A stretch of DNA of 5,269 bases from Pseudomonadota bacterium (GTDB taxonomy: Bacteria > Pseudomonadota > Alphaproteobacteria > Rhizobiales > Rhizobiaceae), in contig JAEYTV010000377.1 in NCBI GenBank assembly GCA_023433855.1, positions 1 to 5,269 on the forward strand, given 5' to 3'. The notes under the pieces are model-generated. The model saw nothing but the letters and a program-made list of their open reading frames with translations, did no database searches and had not been told where the DNA came from. The translations under genes and the position numbers were made by a program. Shown here in pieces: positions 1 to 5,252 of this stretch; the first letter of the stretch is position 1, and the number at the start of each line of letters is the position of its first letter.

Positions 1-337
1 GGTTGATACGGATCACCGTCTCAAAGTCAGCAAGCGGCATCGGTCCTTCCCGGCCCAGGATGCGCGCAGCCGTTCCGATTCCGGCGCAGTTGACGAGGAT
101 GCGCAGGCCATCGCCAGCGCTTGCTGCGACATCGAGAGCCCGGATCGCATCCTGTTCGCTCGTCACATCACCGGCGAGCGCCACGCCACCCAGATCCCGC
201 GCCACTGTCTCGGCGGCCTTTTCGTTGCGGTCAAAGACGTGGACGATCGCACCGAGCGAGGCGAGAAGCCGGGCGGTTGCCTCGCCAAGCCCGGATCCTC
301 CCCCCGTAACAATCGCACTGGAACCCTCTATCCTCAC
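1..337 (-). CDS. Short-chain dehydrogenase/reductase (SDR), probable aryl beta-hydroxyacyl-CoA dehydrogenase; 3' end cut by window edge
   Basis: Only the first 112 residues are in the window. The start is GTG at 337-335, overlapping the stop of the upstream ligase (GTGA, 334-337), with GGGAG (plus-strand CTCCC 346-350) 8 bases upstream. Seen: a Rossmann nucleotide-binding motif TGGGSGLG at residues 11-18, an acidic residue ending the second strand (D36, in VFDR), which in SDRs usually means NAD(H) rather than NADP(H), GDVT at 56-59, and NCAG at 83-86, the variant of the NNAG motif. The catalytic Ser-Tyr-Lys lies beyond the edge. The beginning resembles the type-2 3-hydroxyacyl-CoA dehydrogenase (HSD10-like) subgroup, including the GTAARILGREGPMPL stretch near 89-102. 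Inference from context: it oxidises the beta-hydroxypropionyl-CoA side chain made by the hydratase to the beta-keto thioester. The SDR family call is secure; the substrate is inferred. Translation is probably coupled to the ligase. Confidence 0.88.
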   Translation of the reverse strand, partial: MRIEGSSAIVTGGGSGLGEATARLLASLGAIVHVFDRNEKAAETVARDLGGVALAGDVTSEQDAIRALDVAASAGDGLRILVNCAGIGTAARILGREGPMPLADFETVIRIN

Positions 338-2190
338 GCTGCAAGCTCCCTGCCGGCGCGGATGACATCGATGCCGTCCGCATAAAGCTGCTCGACCAGA
401 TCACCGCGGTTAGCAAGGACCGCTCGCTGGTTGATCGAGCCCTTGTCGGTGATTTCTCCCTTCTCGAACCGGAGCGGCTCCGTCATCAGCATCAGCCGCA
501 TCACTCGGCTTGCCGAACCGCTTGCCTGCCGCTGATGCTCTGCAAGCTTTTCCGCCAACGCTTCCCTGACGTAAGGGTGCTGGAGGATCTCCTCATCCGA
601 AAGGCTTGTCGAGCCAGGGACAAGCTCGCGAAGGGCGGGCATGAAGGGAACCGCCAAGGCACCCAGTTCGGTCCGGTCCTGACCGGTGATGACCGCATCG
701 CGGATCAGCCCGCCAAACTGGTTGACGAGTTGGGCCCGCAGGACGCCCACGGCAACCCAGGTCCCCGTCTGCAGTTTGAAGTTCTCCGCCGTACGTCCAT
801 CGAAGTAGAAGCCCTTGCGCGGATCACCGGGCTCGGCGAACTTCACCGCATCGCCGATCCGATAGAAACCCTCTTCATCGAAGGCCTCTTTCGTTAAAGC
901 CTCGTTGCGCCAGTAACCGGGCGTGACGTTCGGCCCCTTGAGACGCAGTTCATATTTTTCGTCGAAGGGCACGAGTTTCATCGTGACACCGCGAGCAGGG
1001 ATGCCGATGTTGCCGGGCCGGCTCTGAGGATCGGTGCAAAAGATGGCAAACGGAGCGGTTTCGGTCGAGCCTATCCCCGTGCCGAGCGGCACCCGTTCAC
1101 CCGTGGCCATTTCGGACAGTTCGATCAATGCGTCCCATGTATGCTGCGCCATGCCGGCGCCGGCATACATCAGCATCTTCAGATCCCTGAAGAAGTTCTT
1201 TCGGAGAGCCTCATCCTCCCGCATGGCGTGGATAAGCATCTCAAAACCTGCGGGCACGTTGAAATACCAGGTCGGCGCGATCTCCCGCAGATTGGCAATC
1301 GTCTGGCCGATCAGTGCAGGAGACGGCTTGCCGCGATCTATGTAGTAGGTTCCGCCGTGGTAAATGGCGATGTTGAAGACCTTGTTGCCGCTGGCCGTAT
1401 GGTTCCAGGGGGCCCAGTCTACCAGGACAGGCGGCTCCTCCCGGAAGTAGGCATAGCAGTCGGCGACCATTTCCTGATTGGAGCACAACATGCGCTGCGT
1501 CTGGATGACGGCCTTCGGAGAACCGGTGGTGCCAGAGGTGAACAGAAACTTGGCCACCGTATCCGGGCCTACAGCGGCATAGGCCGCATCAACGGCCTCG
1601 GTCGGCTTCGCCTGGAGAACGTCCTCCATGCTGAATGTGTTTGCCCGGTCCGCAGGAAGGTCGCGAATGGCAACGAACGGGATGTCGCTTCCGAAAGCGA
1701 CATCCACCGCCTTGCGGAACGCCGTCCCATCATCCGCAAATACGAGCCCCGGCGTGATCTGCCTGGCGATGTCGTGCAGCTTCGAGAAATCCGCCGAGAT
1801 CGTTGCATAGGCTGGAGCGATTGCTGCCGATGGAATGCCGACGTGCTGGGCCCCCAGCGCCATCAAGGCATGTTCAAGCGAATTCTCGGAAAGGATGACC
1901 AGCGGGCGCTCCGCCGACAACCCTCTATCAAGCAGAAACTGAGCGATGCGCCTAACCTGATCCAGCGCCTGATCATAGGTGACCTTGCGCCAGTCTCCCG
2001 TTCCTTCGCGGTCGGCCATCCAGACGCGATCGGGTGCAGCTTGAGCCCAGTGGACCAACCGCTCGTTCATCTTGTCCGGATAGGATCCCAGTGGGTCCTC
2101 GCGCCACACGACAATCTCGCCGTTCGAGCGCTCCTCCCACCTCACCACAGGGGACCACAGCTTTACATCACGCGCAGACAGACCGGCCAT
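334..2190 (-). CDS. fcs: Feruloyl-CoA synthase (hydroxycinnamate--CoA ligase), ANL adenylate-forming superfamily
   Basis: A 618-residue AMP-forming acid-CoA ligase, the usual size for feruloyl-CoA synthases. It activates ferulate, p-coumarate or caffeate with ATP and CoA in the cytoplasm, the entry step of the cluster. Seen: the phosphate-binding loop FTSGTTGSPK at residues 217-226, the GSTET adenylate-binding motif at 374-378, YRIGD at 443-447 with the ribose-binding Asp447, DGRTAENFKL at 464-473 with hinge-region Arg466, and EITDKGSINQR at 579-589 with Lys583 as likely catalytic lysine. The stretches AKFLFTSG, TQRMLCSNQ and FKLQTGTWVAVG are typical of feruloyl-CoA synthases rather than generic long-chain ligases. 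The start is ATG at 2190, preceded by GGAGGAG (plus-strand 2195-2201). An in-frame TTG at 2229 would add 13 residues but has no comparable site and lies at the promoter. It is first in the leftward operon, transcribed away from the hydratase. The exact ring-substitution preference cannot be read. Confidence 0.93.
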   Translation of the reverse strand: MAGLSARDVKLWSPVVRWEERSNGEIVVWREDPLGSYPDKMNERLVHWAQAAPDRVWMADREGTGDWRKVTYDQALDQVRRIAQFLLDRGLSAERPLVILSENSLEHALMALGAQHVGIPSAAIAPAYATISADFSKLHDIARQITPGLVFADDGTAFRKAVDVAFGSDIPFVAIRDLPADRANTFSMEDVLQAKPTEAVDAAYAAVGPDTVAKFLFTSGTTGSPKAVIQTQRMLCSNQEMVADCYAYFREEPPVLVDWAPWNHTASGNKVFNIAIYHGGTYYIDRGKPSPALIGQTIANLREIAPTWYFNVPAGFEMLIHAMREDEALRKNFFRDLKMLMYAGAGMAQHTWDALIELSEMATGERVPLGTGIGSTETAPFAIFCTDPQSRPGNIGIPARGVTMKLVPFDEKYELRLKGPNVTPGYWRNEALTKEAFDEEGFYRIGDAVKFAEPGDPRKGFYFDGRTAENFKLQTGTWVAVGVLRAQLVNQFGGLIRDAVITGQDRTELGALAVPFMPALRELVPGSTSLSDEEILQHPYVREALAEKLAEHQRQASGSASRVMRLMLMTEPLRFEKGEITDKGSINQRAVLANRGDLVEQLYADGIDVIRAGRELAA

Positions 2191-2194
2191 GACA

Positions 2195-2201
2195 CTCCTC
2201 C
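2195..2201 (-). promoter_or_regulatory. Ribosome binding site of the feruloyl-CoA synthase gene (decides start)
   Basis: On the minus strand this reads GGAGGAG, with the GGAGG core 6 bases from ATG at 2190. It favours this start over the longer TTG-initiated reading frame from 2229. A second TGGGAGG lies 17 bases further upstream (plus-strand 2214-2220), but no good start codon is correctly spaced from it. Confidence 0.8.
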
Positions 2202-2236
2202 CAGACGTCAATGCCTCCCAAGGCTCCAAAAATTTG

Positions 2237-2263
2237 TTTACAAGGAAACAATCTCCCTGTAAA
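2237..2263 (-). promoter_or_regulatory. Candidate sigma-70-type promoter for the feruloyl-CoA synthase-dehydrogenase operon
   Basis: Because the repeat is symmetric, the minus strand shows the same architecture: TTTACA (plus-strand 2258-2263), a 17-base spacer, then TAAACA (plus-strand 2235-2240). Transcription would begin near 2228, leaving a leader of about 40 bases. The two promoters would therefore lie face to face on the same DNA, each using the other's -35 arm as its -10 region. The -10 match is weak, so the call is tentative. Confidence 0.38.
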
Positions 2264-2265
2264 CA
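2237..2265 (+). promoter_or_regulatory. Candidate sigma-70-type promoter for the hydratase-regulator-amidohydrolase operon
   Basis: TTTACA at 2237-2242 (five of six matches to TTGACA) is followed by a 17-base spacer and TAAACA at 2260-2265, a weak -10 (three of six). Transcription would begin near 2272, giving a leader of about 50 bases before the hydratase start. Both hexamers lie inside the inverted repeat arms, so operator occupancy would block polymerase. AACAAT at 2262-2267 is an alternative -10 with a longer, 19-base spacer. Confidence 0.4.
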
Positions 2266-2278
2266 ATCAAAAACTCAA

Positions 2279-2300
2279 GGCGGGCGAGGGAGCGCCCGTT
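2279..2300 (+). promoter_or_regulatory. GC-rich hairpin in the leader of the hydratase operon
   Basis: CGGGCG at 2281-2286 and CGCCCG at 2293-2298 pair perfectly around the 6-base loop AGGGAG. Two flanking G-U pairs (2279-2280 with 2299-2300) could extend the stem. It ends only 3 bases before the GGAGGAG ribosome binding site, and no U-run follows, so it does not look like an intrinsic terminator. It could stabilise the mRNA end or influence initiation; no function is demonstrable from sequence. Confidence 0.4.
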
Positions 2301-2303
2301 ACT

Positions 2304-2310
2304 GGAGGAG
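2304..2310 (+). promoter_or_regulatory. Ribosome binding site of the enoyl-CoA hydratase gene (decides start)
   Basis: GGAGGAG lies 10 bases before ATG at 2321 and only 1 base before the in-frame ATG at 2312. The later ATG is the better start; the difference is just three residues. The reading frame is open back to 2189, but that extension runs through the promoter and operator and is not a gene. Confidence 0.7.
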
Positions 2311-2320
2311 AATGCACCGA

Positions 2321-3115
2321 ATGGCCGATCAGACGGCATCCAGCTTCGTCACCTACGAGCTTCGTGGCGACGTTGCCCATATAGGTCTCAACCGTCCCGA
2401 GAAGCGCAATGCCATCAGCGATCGCTTCGTGGAGACGATCGCCGCGGCTGTCGCCCGGGCCGAGAGCGAGGCAAAGGCAGCCGTTCTCTTCGGACACGGA
2501 GCACATTTCTGCTCAGGCCTCGACCTTGCCGAACATGTCAAGAAGAGCCCGATCGAGGGCGTGCGCGGCTCGCGCCGATGGCATCAGGTATTCTCCGGCA
2601 TAGAGCACGGAACGATCCCCTGGATATCCGCCCTGCATGGCGCCGTCGTCGGCGGTGGTCTGGAACTCGCGGCCTCCACCCACATCCGCGTTGCCGACAG
2701 ATCAGCCTTCTTCGCGCTGCCGGAAGGCCAGCGCGGCATATTTGTCGGCGGCGGTGGCTCGGTTCGGGTCGCCCGTCTGGCGGGGGTGGCCCGCATGACG
2801 GATATGATGCTGACCGGACGAGTGGCGTCGGCGGAGGAGGCCGAGCGCTGGAACGTCGTGCAGTATGTGGTGGACGAAGGACACGCACGCGAAAAGGCGC
2901 ATGAGCTGGCCACTGCAGCCGCAGGCAATGCGGAAATTTCCAACTATGCGGTCATCAATGCGCTTCCGCGGATCCAGGATATGGCCAAGGAAGACGGGTT
3001 GTTTGTGGAATCCTTCATCGCCTCGTTCACGGCGACCAGCCCGGAGGCCGAGGAAAGGTTGCGCGCCTTCCTCGAAAAGCGCGCCGCGCGGCTGAAGGTG
3101 CCCGGAGCCAGCTAA
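2321..3115 (+). CDS. ech: Enoyl-CoA hydratase (crotonase family), probable hydroxycinnamoyl-CoA hydratase
   Basis: A 264-residue crotonase-fold protein, normal length for a single-domain hydratase. Seen: LNRPEKRNAIS at residues 23-33 near the N-terminus, the first oxyanion-hole segment CSGLDL at 64-69, the second, HGAVVGGGLELA, at 106-117, and LPEGQRGIFVG at 133-143. Glu115 (in GGGLELA) and Glu135 (in LPEG) stand 20 residues apart, exactly like the two catalytic glutamates of mitochondrial enoyl-CoA hydratase (144 and 164). Retro-aldol-type hydroxycinnamoyl-CoA hydratase-lyases lack the first of these, so keeping both suggests simple hydration to the beta-hydroxy thioester with the side chain left intact. 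That fits the neighbouring dehydrogenase. It is first gene of the rightward operon, divergent from the ligase, and 10 bases ahead of the regulator. Crotonase membership is certain; the substrate is inferred from context, and some annotators would call it a hydratase/lyase. Confidence 0.9.
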   Translation: MADQTASSFVTYELRGDVAHIGLNRPEKRNAISDRFVETIAAAVARAESEAKAAVLFGHGAHFCSGLDLAEHVKKSPIEGVRGSRRWHQVFSGIEHGTIPWISALHGAVVGGGLELAASTHIRVADRSAFFALPEGQRGIFVGGGGSVRVARLAGVARMTDMMLTGRVASAEEAERWNVVQYVVDEGHAREKAHELATAAAGNAEISNYAVINALPRIQDMAKEDGLFVESFIASFTATSPEAEERLRAFLEKRAARLKVPGAS

Positions 3116-3125
3116 GGAGCCGCTG

Positions 3126-3581
3126 ATGGACATGCCAATCCGCACGGCTGAAGCGGTCAATCTCGACCGGCTCGACACGGCGCTCGGCTTTCTGATGCGG
3201 CTCGCCCAGCTGAAGATCTACGGGCGCTTCTTCGAGGAAGTCGGAGACCGCGATCTGAAGCCAGGCGAGTTTTCGGTGCTCTGGGTGATCCTTCACAACC
3301 CGGGCATCCGCCAGAGCGTGCTCGGCCAGCGGTTGATGATCAAGCGCGCCCACATGACGAAGTTGATCCGGTCGCTGGAGGATCGCGCGCTCGTTTCCCG
3401 CACCGTGCCGGATGACGATCGACGGGCAGTGGAGATCCGCCTTACGCCAGCGGCCGAAACGATGGTCAGGACGGCTGGCGACTGGTTCTTTGCCTACGAG
3501 GACGCCCTGGGAGACAATCTCACGGCTACGGAACGGCAGCAGCTGACCAACCTGCTTCGAAAATTCATCGGGCTCGAATAG
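3126..3581 (+). CDS. MarR-family transcriptional regulator, probable hydroxycinnamate-responsive repressor (HcaR-like)
   Basis: A 151-residue protein of typical MarR length. Seen: helical N-terminus (roughly 13-40) for dimerisation, a winged helix-turn-helix from about 45 to 107 with SVLGQRLMIKRAHMTKLIRSL (64-84) covering the turn and the recognition helix, and a wing carrying PDDDRR (95-100), the D-x-R signature of the family, then a C-terminal helix pair that closes the dimer. The start ATG at 3126 has AAGGAG at 3115-3120, 5 bases upstream, overlapping the last base of the hydratase stop. Known for the family: MarR repressors of hydroxycinnamate genes release DNA when the CoA thioester or acid binds. 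Inference: it represses both divergent operons through the inverted repeat at 2234-2266, and, being in the second operon, represses itself. The identity of the inducer cannot be read from sequence. Confidence 0.92.
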   Translation: MDMPIRTAEAVNLDRLDTALGFLMRLAQLKIYGRFFEEVGDRDLKPGEFSVLWVILHNPGIRQSVLGQRLMIKRAHMTKLIRSLEDRALVSRTVPDDDRRAVEIRLTPAAETMVRTAGDWFFAYEDALGDNLTATERQQLTNLLRKFIGLE

Positions 3582-3596
3582 AAGAAACACAGGACC

Positions 3597-3602
3597 AGGA
3601 GG
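3597..3602 (+). promoter_or_regulatory. Ribosome binding site of the amidohydrolase gene
   Basis: AGGAGG with a 7-base spacer to ATG at 3610, a near-ideal site in the 28-base gap after the regulator. It suggests strong independent initiation rather than dependence on coupling to the poorly spaced regulator stop. Confidence 0.8.
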
Positions 3603-3609
3603 GGGCGCA

Positions 3610-4485
3610 ATGAACGTCGACGAGCTGATAGCCATCGACATCCACACCCACGCGGAAGAGCCGTGCTGTGGGCCGCGCGACGATGGCTATGACGAGTTCC
3701 AGGCGGGCATGGCCCGGTACTTCAAGAACCCGGCAGGCCACAAGGGAATGCTTCCAACGGTCAACGAAACGGCTGTTTATTACCGGGAGCGCAATATCGG
3801 ATGCGTGATCTTTCCAGTCGACGCAGAGCGCGAAACCGGCTTCCGCCGATACAACAATGAAGAAGTGGCGATGATCGCTGCCGAAAACAGCGACATCATG
3901 ATCCCCTTCGCATCGATCGATCCCGCGAAAGGCAAGCTGGGCGCCCGGGAGGCGAGACGGCTGGTGCGCGAGTTCGGCGTCAAGGGCTTCAAGTTCCACC
4001 CCACGATGCAGGCCTTCTACCCCAACGACCGGATGGCTTACCCACTTTACGAGGCGATTGCCGAAGAGGGCGCGATCACGCTGTTCCATACAGGCCAGAC
4101 CGGCGTCGGGGCCGGGATGCGAGGCGGCATGAACATGCGTCTCAAGTATTCCAACCCGATCTATCTGGACGATGTAGCGGCAGACTTCCCGGACATGCCG
4201 ATCATCCTGGCCCACCCTTCGTTCCCATGGCAGGAAGAGGCTCTTTCGGTCGCCACCCACAAGCCCAATGTCTACATCGACATGTCGGGGTGGTCCCCCC
4301 AGTATTTCCCACCGATCCTGGTGCAATACGCCAACTCGCTTCTCAGGCACAAAATGCTGTTTGGCTCGGACTGGCCGGCCATCACTCCGGATCGCTGGCT
4401 GTCGGACTTTGCAGGCATCCCGATCAAGGATGAGGTGCGCCCCCTGATCCTCAAGGACAACGCCCGCAAGCTCCTGAAGATCTGA
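3610..4485 (+). CDS. Amidohydrolase-superfamily metalloenzyme (ACMSD-like), probable aryl beta-ketoacyl-CoA hydrolase
   Basis: A 291-residue single-domain TIM-barrel metalloenzyme of the amidohydrolase 2 group, which includes ACMSD and gamma-resorcylate decarboxylase. Seen: the N-terminal metal motif D10-I-H12-T-H14, FKFHP with His130, LFHTG with His160, ILAHPS with His202 and the C-terminal LFGSDWP with Asp254, the full set expected for a one-metal active site (in ACMSD: two N-terminal His, one mid-barrel His, a catalytic His and a late Asp). No signal peptide, so cytoplasmic. Proteins of this type in hydroxycinnamate clusters carry the database name 4-hydroxyphenyl-beta-ketoacyl-CoA hydrolase, cleaving the beta-keto thioester to the aromatic acid and acetyl-CoA. 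I infer that role here because the cluster supplies every preceding step but shows no thiolase. A decarboxylase or other hydrolase role remains possible. It is last in the rightward operon. Confidence 0.85.
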   Translation: MNVDELIAIDIHTHAEEPCCGPRDDGYDEFQAGMARYFKNPAGHKGMLPTVNETAVYYRERNIGCVIFPVDAERETGFRRYNNEEVAMIAAENSDIMIPFASIDPAKGKLGAREARRLVREFGVKGFKFHPTMQAFYPNDRMAYPLYEAIAEEGAITLFHTGQTGVGAGMRGGMNMRLKYSNPIYLDDVAADFPDMPIILAHPSFPWQEEALSVATHKPNVYIDMSGWSPQYFPPILVQYANSLLRHKMLFGSDWPAITPDRWLSDFAGIPIKDEVRPLILKDNARKLLKI

Positions 4486-4874
4486 TCCCCGCCGCGGCCA
4501 AGCACTTTCTTGCCTTCAGGCAGGTTGAGGATCCGCTTCGGCGGCTACCACATCTGTTCAATCGCGATGATATCAGCGGCAGTGTTCACTATGCTTGCGG
4601 CGTCAGTCGCCTGACTGCCATTTCAAGCCGGATCAGCGAAAAGCACACGCCCGTGCTGATCATGGCGCCTGCGGGTGTAAAAGCCCCTGAAACGCAGCAT
4701 CTGGCGGTGGCCACGACGCGCCTCCTCGGGGCCGGGCTCGGCTGCAGCCGGTCGGCATGAGACGGAGTTCCTGCACTTCGTCCCGTCGCCCGCCGAAGCC
4801 ATCCGCCCGGCCCGCGGGGACCCCTTTCTCCATTTGGAGCAAGGTGCTGCCGTCCCCGCTTCTCCCATCCATTC
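4486..4874. other. 389-base stretch without a recognisable gene, between convergent genes
   Basis: Several short frames stay open on both strands, but none gives a recognisable protein; the minus-strand products are rich in Arg, Gly and Pro, as expected for chance frames in GC-rich DNA. The most notable is a 70-codon minus-strand frame (4872 to 4660) with GGAGGT 6 bases before its ATG, directly after the stop of the hypothetical gene. A 12-bp palindrome CGGCTGCAGCCG sits at 4739-4750 without a loop. I see no tRNA, transposase motif or clear repeat. It may be an eroded gene or ordinary spacer. Confidence 0.5.
4509..4524 (+). terminator. Weak hairpin after the amidohydrolase gene, possible terminator
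   Basis: CTTGCC (4509-4514) and GGCAGG (4519-4524) form a 6-bp stem, one pair being G-U, around the tetraloop TTCA, 23 bases after the stop codon. No T-run follows on either strand, so intrinsic termination is doubtful; it may only protect the 3' end. Confidence 0.25.
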
Positions 4875-5252
4875 CTACACCTCCAAGACGTCTTCGAAGG
4901 ATTCCGGGAAGGTCTGCCGAGCAACCTTCTCATTGATCATCAGCAGTGCCTCGTAGGAGAGCGGATCGAAATTCTTCTCCGCCGCGACGACTTCCCGTCC
5001 GAACAGCAGGTTGAGCCTCGCCGCATCGAGGTTGCCGCGCTCGAACGGTTCGTTGCCGAAGTGATGCCAGAGCGCATGCAGGAATGCGGCGTCGATCAAG
5101 TGTTCCTTCGTGCCCGGTCGAGCCCGGCGGGGAAGAGCCTTTATCGGCGTTACGCCTCTTGGATTGGCGCGACGTATGGTGAACTGGACACCGGTGCCCG
5201 GCATGCCAGACGGGAAGCCACGGTGCTTGGTCATTTCAGGCAGGGTTGCCAT
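4875..5252 (-). CDS. Hypothetical protein of unknown function, 125 residues
   Basis: I do not recognise this family. The start is ATG at 5252 with AAGGAG (plus-strand 5259-5264) 6 bases upstream, a good site supporting a real gene; the stop is TAG at 4875-4877. The first 50 residues are basic and rich in Gly, Pro and Arg (PSGMPGTG near 14-21, RRARPGTK near 42-49) and probably poorly ordered. From about residue 50 the chain becomes helix-prone and more acidic, with LIDAAFLHALWHHFG at 52-66, AARLNLLFGREVVAAEKNF at 76-94 and an acidic end, PESFEDVLEV. No signal peptide, membrane segment or obvious catalytic motif. It is convergent with the catabolic operon and separated from it by 389 bases, so a part in the hydroxycinnamate pathway is not suggested. 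It could be a small accessory or mobile-region protein; confidence refers to its being a gene. Confidence 0.65.
   Translation of the reverse strand: MATLPEMTKHRGFPSGMPGTGVQFTIRRANPRGVTPIKALPRRARPGTKEHLIDAAFLHALWHHFGNEPFERGNLDAARLNLLFGREVVAAEKNFDPLSYEALLMINEKVARQTFPESFEDVLEV

Larger units (their letters stand above)
2234..2266. promoter_or_regulatory. Operator candidate: perfect 9-bp inverted repeat in the divergent promoter region
   Basis: TTGTTTACA at 2234-2242 and TGTAAACAA at 2258-2266 are exact reverse complements separated by 15 bases (centre-to-centre 24 bp, a little over two helical turns). The left arm also starts a second, tighter palindrome, TTGTTT-N6-AAACAA at 2234-2251, about the 16-20 bp size typical of MarR operators. 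The AAACAATC element occurs twice in direct orientation (2246-2253 and 2261-2268). The site lies in the only AT-rich stretch of the cluster, between divergent operons, one of which encodes a MarR regulator. Binding by that regulator is inferred from position and symmetry. The repeat itself is directly visible. Confidence 0.7.

Noticed and set aside
2191..2229. TTG start at 2229 adding 13 residues to the ligase
   Set aside because: No well-spaced ribosome binding site, and it would lie at or just inside the predicted transcription start; ATG at 2190 has a strong site.
1141..2262. Long plus-strand open frame (373 codons) opposite the feruloyl-CoA synthase gene
   Set aside because: It is antisense to a protein with every ligase motif, shows no family motif, and has atypical Arg/His/Leu-rich composition; an effect of GC-biased codon use on the other strand.
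2189..2320. N-terminal extension of the hydratase by 44 residues
   Set aside because: It would translate the promoter, operator and hairpin; the ribosome binding site at 2304-2310 and family length support ATG at 2321.
3027..3647. Minus-strand open frame (206 codons) across the regulator gene
   Set aside because: It covers three real genes' ends and the short gaps between them, and has no family resemblance.
3565..4350. Minus-strand open frame (261 codons) opposite the amidohydrolase gene
   Set aside because: The opposite strand encodes a motif-complete metalloenzyme with an ideal ribosome binding site; the antisense frame has no recognisable motif.
4739..4750. Palindrome CGGCTGCAGCCG as terminator or recombination site
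   Set aside because: No loop, no T-run and no flanking repeat; short palindromes of this kind are expected by chance in GC-rich DNA.
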